DNA of 64,000 bases from Heracleum sosnowskyi (Eukaryota; Streptophyta; Magnoliopsida; Apiales; Apiaceae): positions 930,001-994,000 of the forward strand of contig JAUIZM010000013.1 of NCBI GenBank assembly GCA_030848705.1, read 5' to 3'. The notes beneath the pieces are model-generated. The model saw only the letters and a program-made list of their open reading frames with translations, was not told the DNA's origin and did not search any database. Shown piece by piece: positions 1-11,627 of this stretch (its first letter is position 1; each line of letters starts with the position of its first letter). The position numbers were made by a program, and so were the translations under genes.

Positions 1-325
1 CTAACACCTTCTCATGAATCTCTTTTCACCAGTGACTTTTTGGGGCCAAATATATAGGTGTATAGTCTACTAACCTACTCTTTCAAAAAAAAAAAACAGT
101 ATTAATGCTTCTTCCTATAAATATTTTTTGTAAATTTTTTGTTTATTTTAAAATTGAAGCTAAAGATACTAAACATATATAACATATAGTCAGTATAAAC
201 AAAATTAGAAGTAAAATAAAAAGGAATCCCATGAAAATTCCAAGAGTTAGAAAAGCCATGTAAAAGAAAACAAAGTGTTAAATGTTGGCAAGGTTAAGGT
301 ACAAAACTCAAGTTCGTACTGGTCA
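1..325. repeat. OMT upstream segment, duplicated at 23455-23772
   Basis: This stretch is closely similar, with small indels, to 23455-23772 immediately upstream of OMT copy 3 (shared landmarks: the CTTCTCATGAATCTCTTTTC block near the start and the GTTAAGGTACAAAACTCAA block at the end). It is therefore part of the duplicated promoter-distal region of the array. In copy 3 the match runs almost straight into the TATA box. Here it is followed by about 1.2 kb of unrelated sequence. No gene is seen in it. Confidence 0.8.
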
Positions 326-792
326 TGAAAATTGATTTCATCTTTCTGGAAATTATAGGTTGTTGTCCTCCTCCAAAATAATCCAACTAGCTGAATCAAA
401 ATCAAATATCCTCCATTCCAGGTTATATGATTGTACTTATATTTTGGTTTCTCATGCTTTTGCTTCGCAAGGTATATCAAACATGCCATTATGTTGATAG
501 ACATCAGTTCTGTGTTTTCAGATCATGGCTCATGACAAAAATAGTTTAGCTTGCACAGTAGTTTTGCTTCACTTCACAAGGAGGCACCCACATCATTTTT
601 GTAATCGAATAGATGTATAGAGCTTTTCTTTCTTTCTTTTTCTAGCAAACCTTTTTGAGATGTCACGGATAGTGTTCCATACTTTCCAGTTTCCAATCTT
701 TGGCTCCTAAGTTTTCCTATGATCAGTATGTGGTTGTTATTCAGTTCTCACACTCCTTTCTCACTTAATGCTCTATATATCTTGCTTGGCTT

Positions 793-852
793 GAGCTTTC
801 ACCCGCCCGGGCCTGAGCTTTCGCCCGCCCGGGCCTGAGCTTTCGCCCGCCC
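793..852. repeat. GC-rich 22-bp minisatellite
   Basis: Nearly three head-to-tail copies of a 22-bp unit (GAGCTTTCGCCCGCCCGGGC plus CT). The first copy has one substitution and the last is partial. The unit is GC-rich in strongly AT-rich surroundings. Confidence 0.85.
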
Positions 853-1239
853 TATAGAGACTATATCCTCGCCCATCAGATCTGCAGTAGGCTTACTAAC
901 ATAACAGTGTGCTGCATTTTCTCCGCTTTGCTATTTTATTGTTGACTTATGTTCATCAGTTGAACTCTTTAAATTATCATTATATTTTGTTGCACCAGCA
1001 GCAATTTTCTTGATTTCGTGCAAGAAGCACTATTGGCTGGTGCACTCTCTGTCTTCTTTATCATGGTAGTACCACTTGATCCGTGCCTTGTTCTGGACTG
1101 TTGCAGTTATTGATACAAAAAGGCGGAGAAGTTTAGATCAACACAGAGCAAGCCAACAAAGGAGTGTTGATCCTTAGAGAAGTACACTGCCAGTAGCTTG
1201 ATCCAGTAATTCATTGGACATATATGAAACATGTGTAAC

Positions 1240-1405
1240 AGCTTGCCTGGGCTTAAGCTCGAAGCTCGCCCGGGCTTGAGCTTCCACTCGCCTGGGATTG
1301 ATCTTGAAGCTCGCCGGAGCTTGAGCTTGAAGCTCGCCGGGGATTGAGATTCCAGTTACCTGTGCCTGAAGATCCTCCGGGTTGGAGCTTTTGCTCGCCC
1401 TTTAG
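1240..1405. repeat. Degenerate GC-rich GAGCTT/CTCGCC repeats
   Basis: Six or so degenerate units built from the words GCTTGAGCTT and GAAGCTCGCC(C/G)GGG. They resemble the tighter 22-bp array at 793-852. Both clusters end in a similar tail (CGCCCT followed by ATAGAGAC or TTAGAGAT), which suggests a common origin. Confidence 0.7.
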
Positions 1406-1546
1406 AGATTGTTTTTTTGACCTATTATATTACAAATATAATACATTTTTGCTGGGTATTATTAAAAAATAAATACAAAGAAACATGCCAAAAGCAAACA
1501 AAACCTACCTCAACAATTTAATTAGCTAGAACAGGGAGCTTCAAAG

Positions 1547-1556
1547 TTTATATAAC
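1547..1556 (+). promoter_or_regulatory. TATA box of OMT copy 1
   Basis: TTTATATAAC lies about 60 bp before the ATG, in the same setting (AGCTTC-AAG-TATA) as the TATA box of copy 2 at 16574. The core promoter therefore survives in this pseudogene. Confidence 0.6.
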
Positions 1557-1616
1557 CACATAACAAATTCATAAGAATTTCATGTCAGAGGACTTGTAAA
1601 AGGACAATCAACTAAG

Positions 1617-3098
1617 ATGTCAAAAGAAGTTGAAGATGCCAATGAATTCGCAAGGGTGCTGCAATTAAATAGTGGCATGATTCTTGGAATGGTAATGAAA
1701 GCTGCTATTGAGCTTGATTTATTTGAGATCATGGCCAAAGCTGCTTCTGTTGGTGGTACTTCTCCTTTCGGAGATGATGCTAATAAGCTGTCTAGTGATG
1801 ATATTGTAGCTCATCTTCCCACACAAAATCCTGCAGCTAAGACCATTCTTGAGCGAATTCTCCGGTTTTTCGCTGCCAATTCCATCCTTATCCAGACAGT
1901 AGTAGTTGAAGATGGCAAAGAAAAGAGTTTGTACAGTCTAGCAAGTATCTGCAAACATTACATTGCGGACGAAGATGGGGTTTTGCTAGCTCCTTTATTG
2001 CTTATGCTTCACGACAAAGTTTTTGTTGATTCTTGGTTCATCTATTACTCTCTTTTATCTTTCAAATTTTACGCTAAAATGTTTTAGACATCTCCACGTA
2101 TATCCTGTAAAACGCTTATAACAATGTAATCAATGCCTTCAGGTACCAGTTGAAAGATGCAGTGCTTGAGGGAGGAATTCCTTTTAACAAGGCTCACGAT
2201 GGCATGCATGCATTTGAATACCCTGCAAAAGACGGCAGATACAATGATGTTTTTAATCAAGCAATGTATGACCACACGTCCACACCACTATAGTAATGAA
2301 GAAGATTTTAGAAGTTTACACTGGATTCAAGGAGATGACAGAGATCATAGACGTTGCTGGTGGAACCGGGGCAACGCTAGCCAAGTATCCACAAATTAAG
2401 GGAATAAACTTCGATTTGCCCCATGTGATCAAGAATGCCGCTCCTTTACCTGGTAATTGAACTCATGCTGGATTAGCCTCTTATCTTGAGTTAGGTTTAG
2501 ATGCTGGATAAGCATCTAAATATATTGTCACTATCCTTATTAAGGAATGATATGAAGATTTAAATATGAACCTGCTTCATTGGTGCATGCTAGGTGTGGA
2601 GCATATTGAAGGAGATATGTTCGAAAGTGTCCCAAAAGGAGCGGTCACTTTCATGAAGGTGAACACTTTGGCTATACAAAAACTGAGTTTAATTTCATAT
2701 TTATGAATACACTTATACACATGCATAATGTTACAAAGTTGTCCAAAACATAAACCTGTTTTTTTATATCTTGGAATACTTGGGTTATGCAGTGGATACT
2801 TCACGACTGGAGCAATGAACACTGCTTGAAGCTTTTAAGGAATTGCTGGAACACCCTTCCAGAATTTGGTAAGGTGGTGATTGTAGAATCAGTAGTGCCC
2901 AAGTATACGAACACAGGTTCTTCTTCGAAATTAAGCAACGTCATGGGTGATGATATGGTATTGTTGGCATTATATCAGGGAGGAAAAGAGAGGAGTTTGA
3001 AAGAATTTGAGGCATTGGCAAAGCAATCTGGATTTGCAGTTGAACTCATTTGCAACGCAGCTACTTACAGTGTTTTGGAATTTCATAAGAAAGAGTAG
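1617..3098 (+). pseudogene. O-methyltransferase copy 1 (frameshifted)
   Basis: A COMT-type, SAM-dependent small-molecule O-methyltransferase gene, now broken. By alignment with copy 2, the exons are 1617-2035, 2143-2452, 2594-2658 and 2793-3098, all with GT-AG introns and the same phases (2, 1, 0). Exon 2 carries an 8-nt insertion after the codons for YDH. It shifts the frame and brings TAG at 2291-2293, before the SAM-binding motif. A 12-nt in-frame deletion just after that motif (DVAGGTG) removes four residues. Exon 4 still encodes the catalytic HDW and the VESVVP and GGKER blocks. Exons 1 and 4 are each one codon shorter than in copy 2. The close similarity to copy 2, introns and 3' flank included, indicates recent duplication. 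A truncated protein of about 190 residues without a cofactor site is all that could be made. Confidence 0.9.
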
Positions 3099-3642
3099 AC
3101 TGATGCATCATTCTTGTATTACATAACTAAGTTTTAAGGATTTGAACTTTCCTGGAGTTTTGCCAGCTGTTGAAGTTTTTGAGTAGCATATTTCGGTATT
3201 AACACATGAATCTTTGATTCCTAAATGTGGTACCTTCTTACGAAATCATGAATAAAAGTTCAAGGATTTTATTTTGGATTTCAGGCATCCCTCGTTTCTG
3301 ATACTTGTCGATATTAAGATAGATAATTGTTCTGGTTTGAGTATGGTTTAGTTCAACAAAATTAAACCAAACACAAAATTTCCAACCAAATATGTACTGA
3401 ATTATTGAACAAGATATTAGTACTACTGCTACTTGAAAGATAACTGATGTAAAAGATTCTAGTGTCAAACTTGCTAGACAATGTGTGCTTAATTTTTTTC
3501 ATCATCACCATCTCCGAATGTTCACCATAAATTTATAATCTAAAAGACCCACACAGACTCAACGTTCAAATGTTTTTGATTTTAGCTAAATATCCACATG
3601 CATGCAGTTAGGAGCATCACAAGTGTCTCTTTTCACCATAAA
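3099..3642. repeat. OMT 3' flank, duplicated after copies 2 and 3
   Basis: This flank matches 18178-18720 after copy 2 almost base for base, and 25897-26457 after copy 3 less closely. It includes the 3' UTR. A minus-strand ORF (3238-3468) is shared with a longer form after copy 2, but it only follows the duplication and I do not call it a gene. A 30-bp stretch at about 3521-3550 repeats the sequence that surrounds the Helitron insertion site at 3642/5642. Confidence 0.75.
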
Positions 3643-5641
3643 CTAGTTCAGAAAGCCGCGCTTCGCGGCGGCGTTATAAATTTTTTTAAAAGCTCTATCA
3701 ATTTAAATTACAATAATTACACGTTCTTCCGTAATAAGCCGTCCTTCCGTGAAACACGCTTTCCTTTTTAAGATCGAAATCCCAAATTTATATATTGAAT
3801 ACCTGTTTTATATATTATTTTTCATGTTAACATACTCCTTCAAAATGAGTCGTTCTCTCGTTAAAAAAACACCTACATAAATTCGTACTACTATTTTACT
3901 TGTAATAGAACTTTTAATTATGTATAAACACATATTCTACTTCCTATAAAACTTTTAATTATATGTATTTATTATAAATTCAAATTTCTTTACTCATAAA
4001 TTTTAAAACATATTATACTTTCGATAGAACTTTTAATTATATGTCTAACCTATAAATTTGAACTGTTCTTCTTTATAAATTCGAACACCTGTTATACTTC
4101 AAATATAATTTTTATTTATATGTCTTCTTTGTAAATTCGAAATCTTCTCCCTCTTTTTTTTGTTGCTAAATTGAACTCTTCTTCCATTTAAATTCGAACA
4201 CATGTTCTATTTGTAATATGCTAAATGATTTTTTTTATTGAATAGTATTTAAAATTGTAATACTCTAAAAAATTTAGAAAAATATTATAATATTATAATA
4301 TTATTCCTACTTATTTTATAATATTAATATATTAATATAATATAATATTATAAACTGAACTCTCAAATTTTTACGTAATACACCACTTACTACTTAAGTT
4401 TTAGATCATAATAATGATAGGTAATGACACTTGACTAATTATTTAAATAGATCAAAAATAGCAAAGTTACTTGATAATTAAGAGACAAATGAAAAAGAAA
4501 TCATTATAATTTCAACTTATTAACATCAAACTGGCTTCGATTCACTAAATTTATGAATTCTAACAATCAAAAGATAATTACATAAAAAGGAATGAAGTGA
4601 AATCGATGAGAATACCTGAAAAGTTCATAAACCACAACAACTTCACTGTGTTTCTTCTACACCTGCCTGTACATTTACAACGCAAAGGAATCAAAATTCC
4701 ACACAAAAAATACATACAACATCAAACAAAAATTGTAGCTCACTAAAACAAAAATTAATACCAAACTATCATTGTAATTAATAAATATAAAATTGTACTT
4801 CGATGTGTCACATGTATTATGAGAACCATCTCTCACATACTAAAATTTAAAGGTCAAATAAAAAATTAATGCGAACGTAAAAGAAATTAGATGTAAACAA
4901 AAAAAATAATGTATCCAAAAAACATATATCGTGATTGATAATTGAACAAACAATAAAAAGATATAATTGTTTGTACTCAGAAAGTTTGTACTTGGAGAGG
5001 CCTATCCATAATGGTTGAATAAACTAAACAACCAAAACCTGCAAGTTAAGCTAAACGTCCCTGTAAAATTCTCCCCACGAAAACTACATATTATTTGAGT
5101 AACAATTTATGAAATTCCTACTTAATGATCATCTCTTTTCATCATTAGTTTATTGATTTATATAATATAAAAAATTCGAAAACTTACTTGAGAAAAGATT
5201 ACTACTTCCATGATCATCATTCGAATTACAATTACCTCGTAATCTTTTTTTATATTACCATCAAGACATGTCTATCATCAATGTAAACAACCGCCGTAGT
5301 TTTTAACAAAGGTCTTACTCTTGTAAAATCTGTTGAGCCGTGTCTTTTGTACCATCATCCTTTTCTACTATCATTATGATAAGAAATATTTTGGTTTGTC
5401 TTCGTTATAAATATGAACTCTTCTTCTAAATAAATTTGAACATTTATTATACTTCTAATATGTTAAAGGATATTTTTTTATTTATCAGTATTTAAAATTC
5501 TAAAATTCTAGAAAATTAGAAAAATAGATTAAGAGTATTTAAAATTCTAAAATTCTAGAAAATTAGAAAAATAGATTAAGACGATTTTAGGGGCGCCACC
5601 TAACCTCCCGTGTATCCTCCTTTATATATATATATTGATGA
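3643..5641 (-). mobile_element. Non-autonomous Helitron, reverse orientation
   Basis: On the + strand it begins CTAG (the 3' end read backwards). A perfect GC hairpin, GCCGCG-CTT-CGCGGC, lies about 10 bp inside. It ends in GA, the reversed 5' TC. Host A is on the left and T on the right, as Helitrons require. The uninterrupted site CCATAAA/TTTATAATCT is present in the paralogous spacer after OMT copy 2 (about 18704-18720), so both ends are fixed to the base. The 1999-bp interior is AT-rich, with no coding capacity seen (no Rep or helicase). Confidence 0.9.
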
Positions 5642-5830
5642 TTTATAATCTAAAAGACCCAAACACGAAGAATAGTTTAAGAGCAGAAATATAATTGATA
5701 TTTCTTACATTAGCAAGTTACGATGTTTAGATAATTGAATTGATAGACATATTTTTCAAATCAAAACTTACTGTTAAGATTTAAGGAATACAAGGATATC
5801 TTACTAGAGGAGCCGTAGAAGGCCAATCAA
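5642..5830. repeat. OMT spacer piece with 5'-UTR-like tail
   Basis: Continues the OMT 3' flank beyond the Helitron and matches 21257-21412 and 21680-21700. The last bases (GTAGAAGGCCAATCAA) resemble the leader just before the OMT start codons (GTAAAAGGCCAATCAA at copy 2). This looks like the 5' UTR of a lost OMT copy, cut here by the next Helitron and resuming at 11241. Confidence 0.65.
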
Positions 5831-7373
5831 TCAATCAATATTATTATATAAAGGAGAAGACGGGGACGGTAAGGTGGTACTCAAAGATCACCTCGTTCTA
5901 TTTTTTTATTTTTCTCAATTTTTTGAATCTATTTTTCTAATTTTCTCAATTTTTTGAATTAATAATATTAAAAATTCGAAAAAATCTCAATTACCTTTTA
6001 AATACTTACTAATAGAGGAAACATATAATATTTTTGCATTTAAAATCTCTACTAATGAAGAAAGTAAATATACAATAGATCTTTAGTAATGGAGGAAACT
6101 AAATAATACAAAGGGAGGAAACTAAATATTCAATTATAATATTATTGCCTTCAAATATCTAAATTAAAAAAAAGTGTATTACTTTAAATTGTTTTGAACT
6201 TCCTTTTATTATTATCTAGATATTCTCATAATATTATTTTTTTCAAATGAAATTACAATCTTAACATTCTGCTCTCCTAAACTTTCTTTTTTAATGTAAT
6301 ATAATAGAAAATACAAGAACATATTGATAAATAAGAAGTTAAGAAATTAAATCGGTCTTGCATAAGAAATTAAGTAATTACTTGATAAGTAATTAATTAC
6401 CTTTAATACTTTTATACAAACAACTAATTAATAGTATAAATATACACCTAAACTCTGTTAATTGTCTACTGCAATTTTTGTTGTCAACATTGTTCTTTTT
6501 TACTTTTTTGTTTGTTCATGTTAAAAGTGTGTATATGAATACATGAGTATGAGACTTTTTCCTTTATGTTATTTATCTTATTACGTTTGTTTGTATCCTA
6601 ATGCATGATCATATTAAAATCTTTGACAAGACAAGTTATTTGCTATTAGTGTTGATTGAGTTAAGACATGGATTAATAAAGAGGGGGATTCATCAGTTAA
6701 CCAGTTAAAATAATAGACCGAGCAATGTGATTTTCATGTGCATTCAGTTGTGAATTGATTTATATGTTTATGTGTGTACGTTATTAGTTTTGAATTTATA
6801 GTTAAAAGTTGATACACTTGTATACAAGGTAACTCAAAAGTGGAGAATTCATCATGTATTCAAAAACAAATTTTATCATTGTTTTTTAACGTTTAGATAG
6901 TTATTGCTCTAATTTTTATGAGAAAAGATTATATCTTTTAGTAAAATATTTTCTGTAATTCATACACGAAAATTCAAAGATAAAAATTGTATATTAAGAA
7001 ATTTATAGTGTATGTATTTCGAAAATATCATGTTAAGATTTATTCGACTGAAGAATTTATTTAGTGTGTGCATTTTTAACAAAATTCAACAAATCGGTGC
7101 ATTTATAACAAAAGTCATACAAGAATAAAGAAACATTGAGAAGAGGTCATTAATTAATTTTTTTTAAAGGAAGAGGTTGTTGTTGTTATTTGTTTTGACA
7201 AAATAAGATCATTATTAATAAAAAATTCTCCCAGCAACAAAAAAGATGTTTGTTCATATTTTTTGATTTTTTTTCTTACTGGGAGTAGATTTGGAGGTAG
7301 TGAAGATTTTAATAGCTCTGAAGGTATAATTGTAGTTTTTGATTGAACTATCTAGAATTATATATATATATAT

Positions 7374-8090
7374 AGGGTCATGTTCCTTGTAGAACCCTTA
7401 GAACTCTATCTTATTTTTTAAAATAATATATATTTCTTATATGAAGGTCATGGGTAAAATTGTCCAAAAACACAAAATACATAATTTAGAGCTAATTAAT
7501 ATTTTATTAACGATAATAATCATACATCGATATCGATCACAAAATTCTCCATCATCATCATAAAATTTCCCCAATTATTTATATCATTTTTTTTGAAAAT
7601 ATTCAAGTTATTGTATAAACACAATATCAGATAACAGTGTTCAGCAGCTGAACATTTAAATACAAGTAAGTTCAGTTGCAGAACTTTAAAATTTATATGT
7701 TTGAATTCAAATTCGATTGCATGACTTTTATGTTCAGCGGTAAAACACGAAAGTTATGGTATGAAAATAATGTGAATAACATTGTTCAACATCTGAACAT
7801 TATAAAAATAATCAAGTTCACTTGTAGAACTTTGTGAAAAAAAGTAAGTTTAGTTGTAGAACTTTGAAGTCCATATGCATAACTTTTAAAATTCAGCTGT
7901 AGAACATTGTATTTATACTATGAAACAAAATAGGTTCGGCAGTAGAATCCTTTTATTCGAAGAATACCCTTATAAGATTTTGTATATAAAAATGAGTTGA
8001 ATCTGAACAGTTGATCTAGTAATAATCCAACGGCTTATAACAGTTCTAAAGTTCTTTTTTAGTGATTGGTTCTCTCTTGAGCCTAACCCT
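7374..8090. mobile_element. MITE-like element with GTTC...GAAC palindromes
   Basis: The ends are inverted: AGGGTCATGTTCC on the left, and AGGGTTAGGCTC as the reverse complement of the right. The flanks are runs of TA that could be a 9-10-bp target duplication. The end sequence (GGCTC...GAGAACC) resembles the 1.2-kb Mutator-like element at 49989. The interior carries seven imperfect 15-bp palindromes between 7639 and 7948. It is non-coding. Confidence 0.55.
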
Positions 8091-8101
8091 ATATATATAT
8101 A

Positions 8102-8730
8102 TCAATACTATTATATAATAGACGAAACATTAAAAGTTTGGTTGGTCGGTATGGTATGTTGTGATTTTACTTAATTGCCCTTAACTGTATTTCATGTTTT
8201 TACTTAATTAACCTTACTTATATATTGAAATATATTATTAAATAATAATATTACCTATTTATAACCAATTACCTTTTTTTCCTAAAATACATTATTTTTT
8301 CTAACAAATTCCCCTACTTTTTCAAACATGACAATTAACTTTTTTTTAACTAAAACATGTTAGTTTTTCTATTTTTCCTTACTAAAACCCCTATTTTTTC
8401 AAAAATATCACGGACAAACCTTTAGTTATTTATTTTTAAACCTATAATATTATAATTATGTTTTAAAAGTTTACCTATTTTAACATGATTACTTATTTTT
8501 TCTTAACAAATGCAATCACTAAGAATATTAAAATATAAATAATCAAATTTCTATTTATAACCAATTACTCTAAAACATATTATAGATTTTTTTTTCTAAC
8601 AAAATCCCTTCTTTTCTAAATATATCACGGGAAATTGTCTTTTTCAATTTACTTTTTCTATTTTTCTCACTAAAATTCATTTTTTTCCAAAAATATCACA
8701 GTAAACACTTTATTTATTTATTTTTAAAAC

Positions 8731-8770
<40 letters not shown>

Positions 8771-8896
8771 CAAAACAAAACTTAATTTTATATTAAAAAT
8801 ATTATTTTATTTAAAAATGTATTTTGTAGAATAGTTTTTGAGAAAATTTAGAGATATTATTATAAAGCCGCTGCGAAGCGCGACTTAGTAAACTAG
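8102..8896 (+). mobile_element. Inner Helitron, 795 bp
   Basis: Begins TCAATACTATTATATAATAG after an A, with the GACGAAACATTAAAAG motif that recurs (inverted) near 11050, 13790, 13865, 14790 and 33990. It shares the 3' hairpin and CTAG of 8866-8896. It includes an (AT)n run near 8733-8765. No coding potential. Confidence 0.55.
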
Positions 8897-11072
8897 TATA
8901 CTATTATATAAAGGAGAAGACGGGGGCGGTGTGGTGGCGCTCTTAGATCGCTTCATTCTATTTTTCTAATTTTCTCAAATTTTTGAATTAATAATATTAA
9001 AAATTAGAAAAAATCTTAATTACCTTTTAAATACTTACTAATAGAGGAAACATATAATATTTTTGCATTTAAAATCCCTACTAATGGATAAATATATAAT
9101 TTTAATATTTTTGCATTTAAAATCTCTATTAATAGAGAAAGTAAATATACAATAGATCTTTACTGATGGAGGAAACTAAATATCACTAATGGAGGAAATT
9201 AAATATTCGATTATAATATTTTTGCATTCAAAATATCTAAATTATATATAAAAAAAGTGTATTACCTTACATTATTTTAAACTTTCCTCTATTATTATCT
9301 AAATATTCTCATAATATTTCTTTTCAAATGAAATTAACATCTTAACATTATATTCTCCTAAACTTTCTTCTTTTTTTATGTGATATAATAGAAAATACAT
9401 GAACATTTTGGTAAATAAGAAGTTAAGAAATTAGATCGGTCTTGCATACGAAATTAAGTAATTAATACCAAAGATTAGAAAAAATCTCAATTGCATTTTA
9501 AATATTTAGTAATGTAGGAAACTAAATATACAATTTCAATATTCTTGCATTTAAAATCTCTACTAATGGAGGAAAGTAAATATAATATTCTTGCATTTAA
9601 AATCTCTACTAATGGAGAAAGTAAATATACAATAGATCTTTACTAATGGAGGAAAGTAAATATTACATATGGAGAAAACTAAATATTCAATTATAATATT
9701 CTTGCCTTCAAATATCTAAATTTAAAAAAATGTATTACTTTACATTATTTTGAACCTCCTTTTATTATTATCTAGATATTCTCATAATATTTCTTTTCAA
9801 ATGAAATTACCATCTTAACATTCTACTCTCCTAAACTTTCTTTTTTAATGTAATATAATAGAAAATACAAGAACATATTGGTAAATAAGAAGTTAAGAAA
9901 TTAGATCGGTCTTGTATAAGAAATTAAGTAATTACTTGGTAAATAATTAATTACCTTTAATACTTTCATACAAACAACTAATTAATAATATAAATATATA
10001 CCTAAACTCTGTTAATTGTCTACTGCAATTTTTGTTGTCAACATTGTTCTTCTTTACTTTTTTGTTTGTTCATGTTAAAAATATGTACATGAGTACATGA
10101 GTACGAGACTTTTTCTCTTATGTTATTTATCTTATTACGTTTGTTTGTATCCTAATGCAGGATCATATTAAAATCTTTCACAAGACAAGTTATTTGCTAT
10201 TAGTGTTGATTGAGTTAAGACATAGATTAATAAGGAGGGAGATTCATCAGTTAATCAGTTAAAATAATAGGTCGAACAAGCCTATGATTTGATTTTGTTT
10301 TGATATTTGGATTTTGGAATAAATTAAGCATTGATATGATTTAATATTGTGTTTTGTCTCTTTACATATTGTTCTAAGTTTATTATTTGTATGTATGTAA
10401 GAGGAATTGTTTTATTGTTTTAGAAAAGATCGACGGAAAGAACAACAATGGCGAGCAGGGTGGCAACAATGGTGAAGGAGGAAACACATTTGAATAATTA
10501 GATAAAACTCTAGTTGTGCTCGTGAATCAGCAACCAAGACAACAAAACATTGTATCTCAGTTCAAGAGCCCCATCGAAAGTTGGTGAGCTTAAATTAGAA
10601 ATTATAAAATTCAATTATCTTTTTATATATATATATTGCTCGTGTTACTTTTAGAAAATTGGTTGTTTAAGTTAGAAAAAAACAAAAAAAAGGGTAAGTG
10701 GATATTTATTAATAATTATATATAACAATATTACCATTACATATTTATTTTCCATATGTTATGTTCAGAAGATGAGTTGTTTTAGTTAGAAAATGTAAAA
10801 CAAATAATGTGTTTTAGCTGAAAAAAGTAATCGGTTATAAATATGTAATAATATTACCATTTTATATATATATGTTAACTATTTTATTTTTAGAAGATAA
10901 GTTGTTTTGGTTAGAAAAATATATAAAATAGATAATGTGTTTTAGCTGGAAAAAGTAATTGGTTATAAATAAATTAGTTATAGATAGACCCAACCCAAAT
11001 TATAGATAGGTCCGGCCCAAATACCGACCGACCGACCAACAAAACTTTTTATGTTTCGTCTTTAATAATATA

Positions 11073-11114
<42 letters not shown>

Positions 11115-11240
11115 CAAAACAAAACTTAATTTTATATTATAAATATTATTTTATTTAAAAACGTATTTTGTAGAATATTTTTTGAGAAAATTTAGAGATA
11201 TTATTATAAAGCCGTTGCGAAACGCGGCTTAGTAAACTAG
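8897..11240 (+). mobile_element. Second Helitron, head to tail with the first
   Basis: Starts directly after the CTAG of the preceding Helitron with TATACTATTATATAAAGGAG; the usual TC is missing. Ends with the hairpin GCCGTTGCGAAACGCGGC and CTAG at 11237-11240 before T. It is about 90% alike to the 5831 element at both ends. Around 10430-10600 a short stretch could encode a Gly/Asn-rich piece and a QQPRQQNIVSQF-like string resembling retroelement gag linkers (weak). An inverted Helitron 5' end and an (AT)n run lie at 11040-11112. Confidence 0.65.
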
Positions 11241-11315
11241 TTAACTAAGATGTCAAAAGATGATAATGATCCAGTGAATTTACAAGGGTTCTGCAGATAA
11301 ATGATGATCAGACAA
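11241..11315 (+). pseudogene. OMT relic: leader and first codons
   Basis: TTAACTAAGATGTC at 11241-11254 is the OMT leader and start codon, directly after a Helitron CTAG end. It is followed by a degenerate copy of the first ~20 codons of OMT exon 1 (MSKDDND, then frame lost). Homology fades by about 11315. With the leader piece at 5819-5830 it marks a lost OMT gene whose 5' UTR was split by Helitron insertion. No function is possible. Confidence 0.75.
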
Positions 11316-11627
11316 GCTCCAATACTTGAGCCCCTTTGTCGTCTCTCAAGTGCGTCCTTCCTTCAAGGCGCGCCCTCCGAAGCTACTTCGATATTCAGAC
11401 AAATTCTATTGAGTACATGAGAGTTGGTTGGTTCAGGCTGCTTCCTCGTCTTTCAAGAGGCGTCCTTCCTCCATGACATGCACTCAAGAAAAAGAACTGC
11501 TCAGCATAAACTTCAATGATTTTTAGAGGAAGATAATATGGAGGTTAGACCCCATGATCCAAATAGAGTGCCCCTTGATTACAGGTCGAGGCACCATGGA
11601 CATAAGCGAGCCCCTCACGTGATAACT
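11316..11627. other. Unassigned sequence
   Basis: Moderately GC-rich for this window, with CGTCCTTCC and GCGCGCC words. I recognise no gene or terminal repeat. It is probably the edge of an unknown retroelement that also contributes the tandem repeat following it. Confidence 0.3.

Larger units (their letters stand above)
326..1530. other. Insertion-like spacer upstream of OMT copy 1
   Basis: About 1.2 kb absent from the equivalent place upstream of OMT copy 3. It holds two GC-rich repeat clusters, annotated separately, and otherwise no recognisable gene. A short minus-strand ORF at 247-504 straddles the boundary and resembles nothing I know. I see no clear terminal repeats, so the mechanism of insertion is open. 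Confidence 0.5.
5831..8896 (+). mobile_element. Helitron, composite, with nested elements
   Basis: The 5' end is TC at 5831 or 5835, followed by AATATTATTATATAAAGGAG. The 3' end is a GCCGCTGCGAAGCGCGAC hairpin, then CTAG at 8893-8896 before T. The first 850 bp match the Helitron pieces at 8900-10270 and 21703-22524. Inside lie a MITE-like element (7374-8090) and a second Helitron 5' end at 8102. The 3' terminus may therefore belong to the inner element, with the outer one continuing to 11240. No transposase gene is seen. Confidence 0.65.

Noticed and set aside
8733..8765. (AT)n runs here and at 11075-11112 and 31124-31170
   Set aside because: Ordinary microsatellites, not evidence of function.
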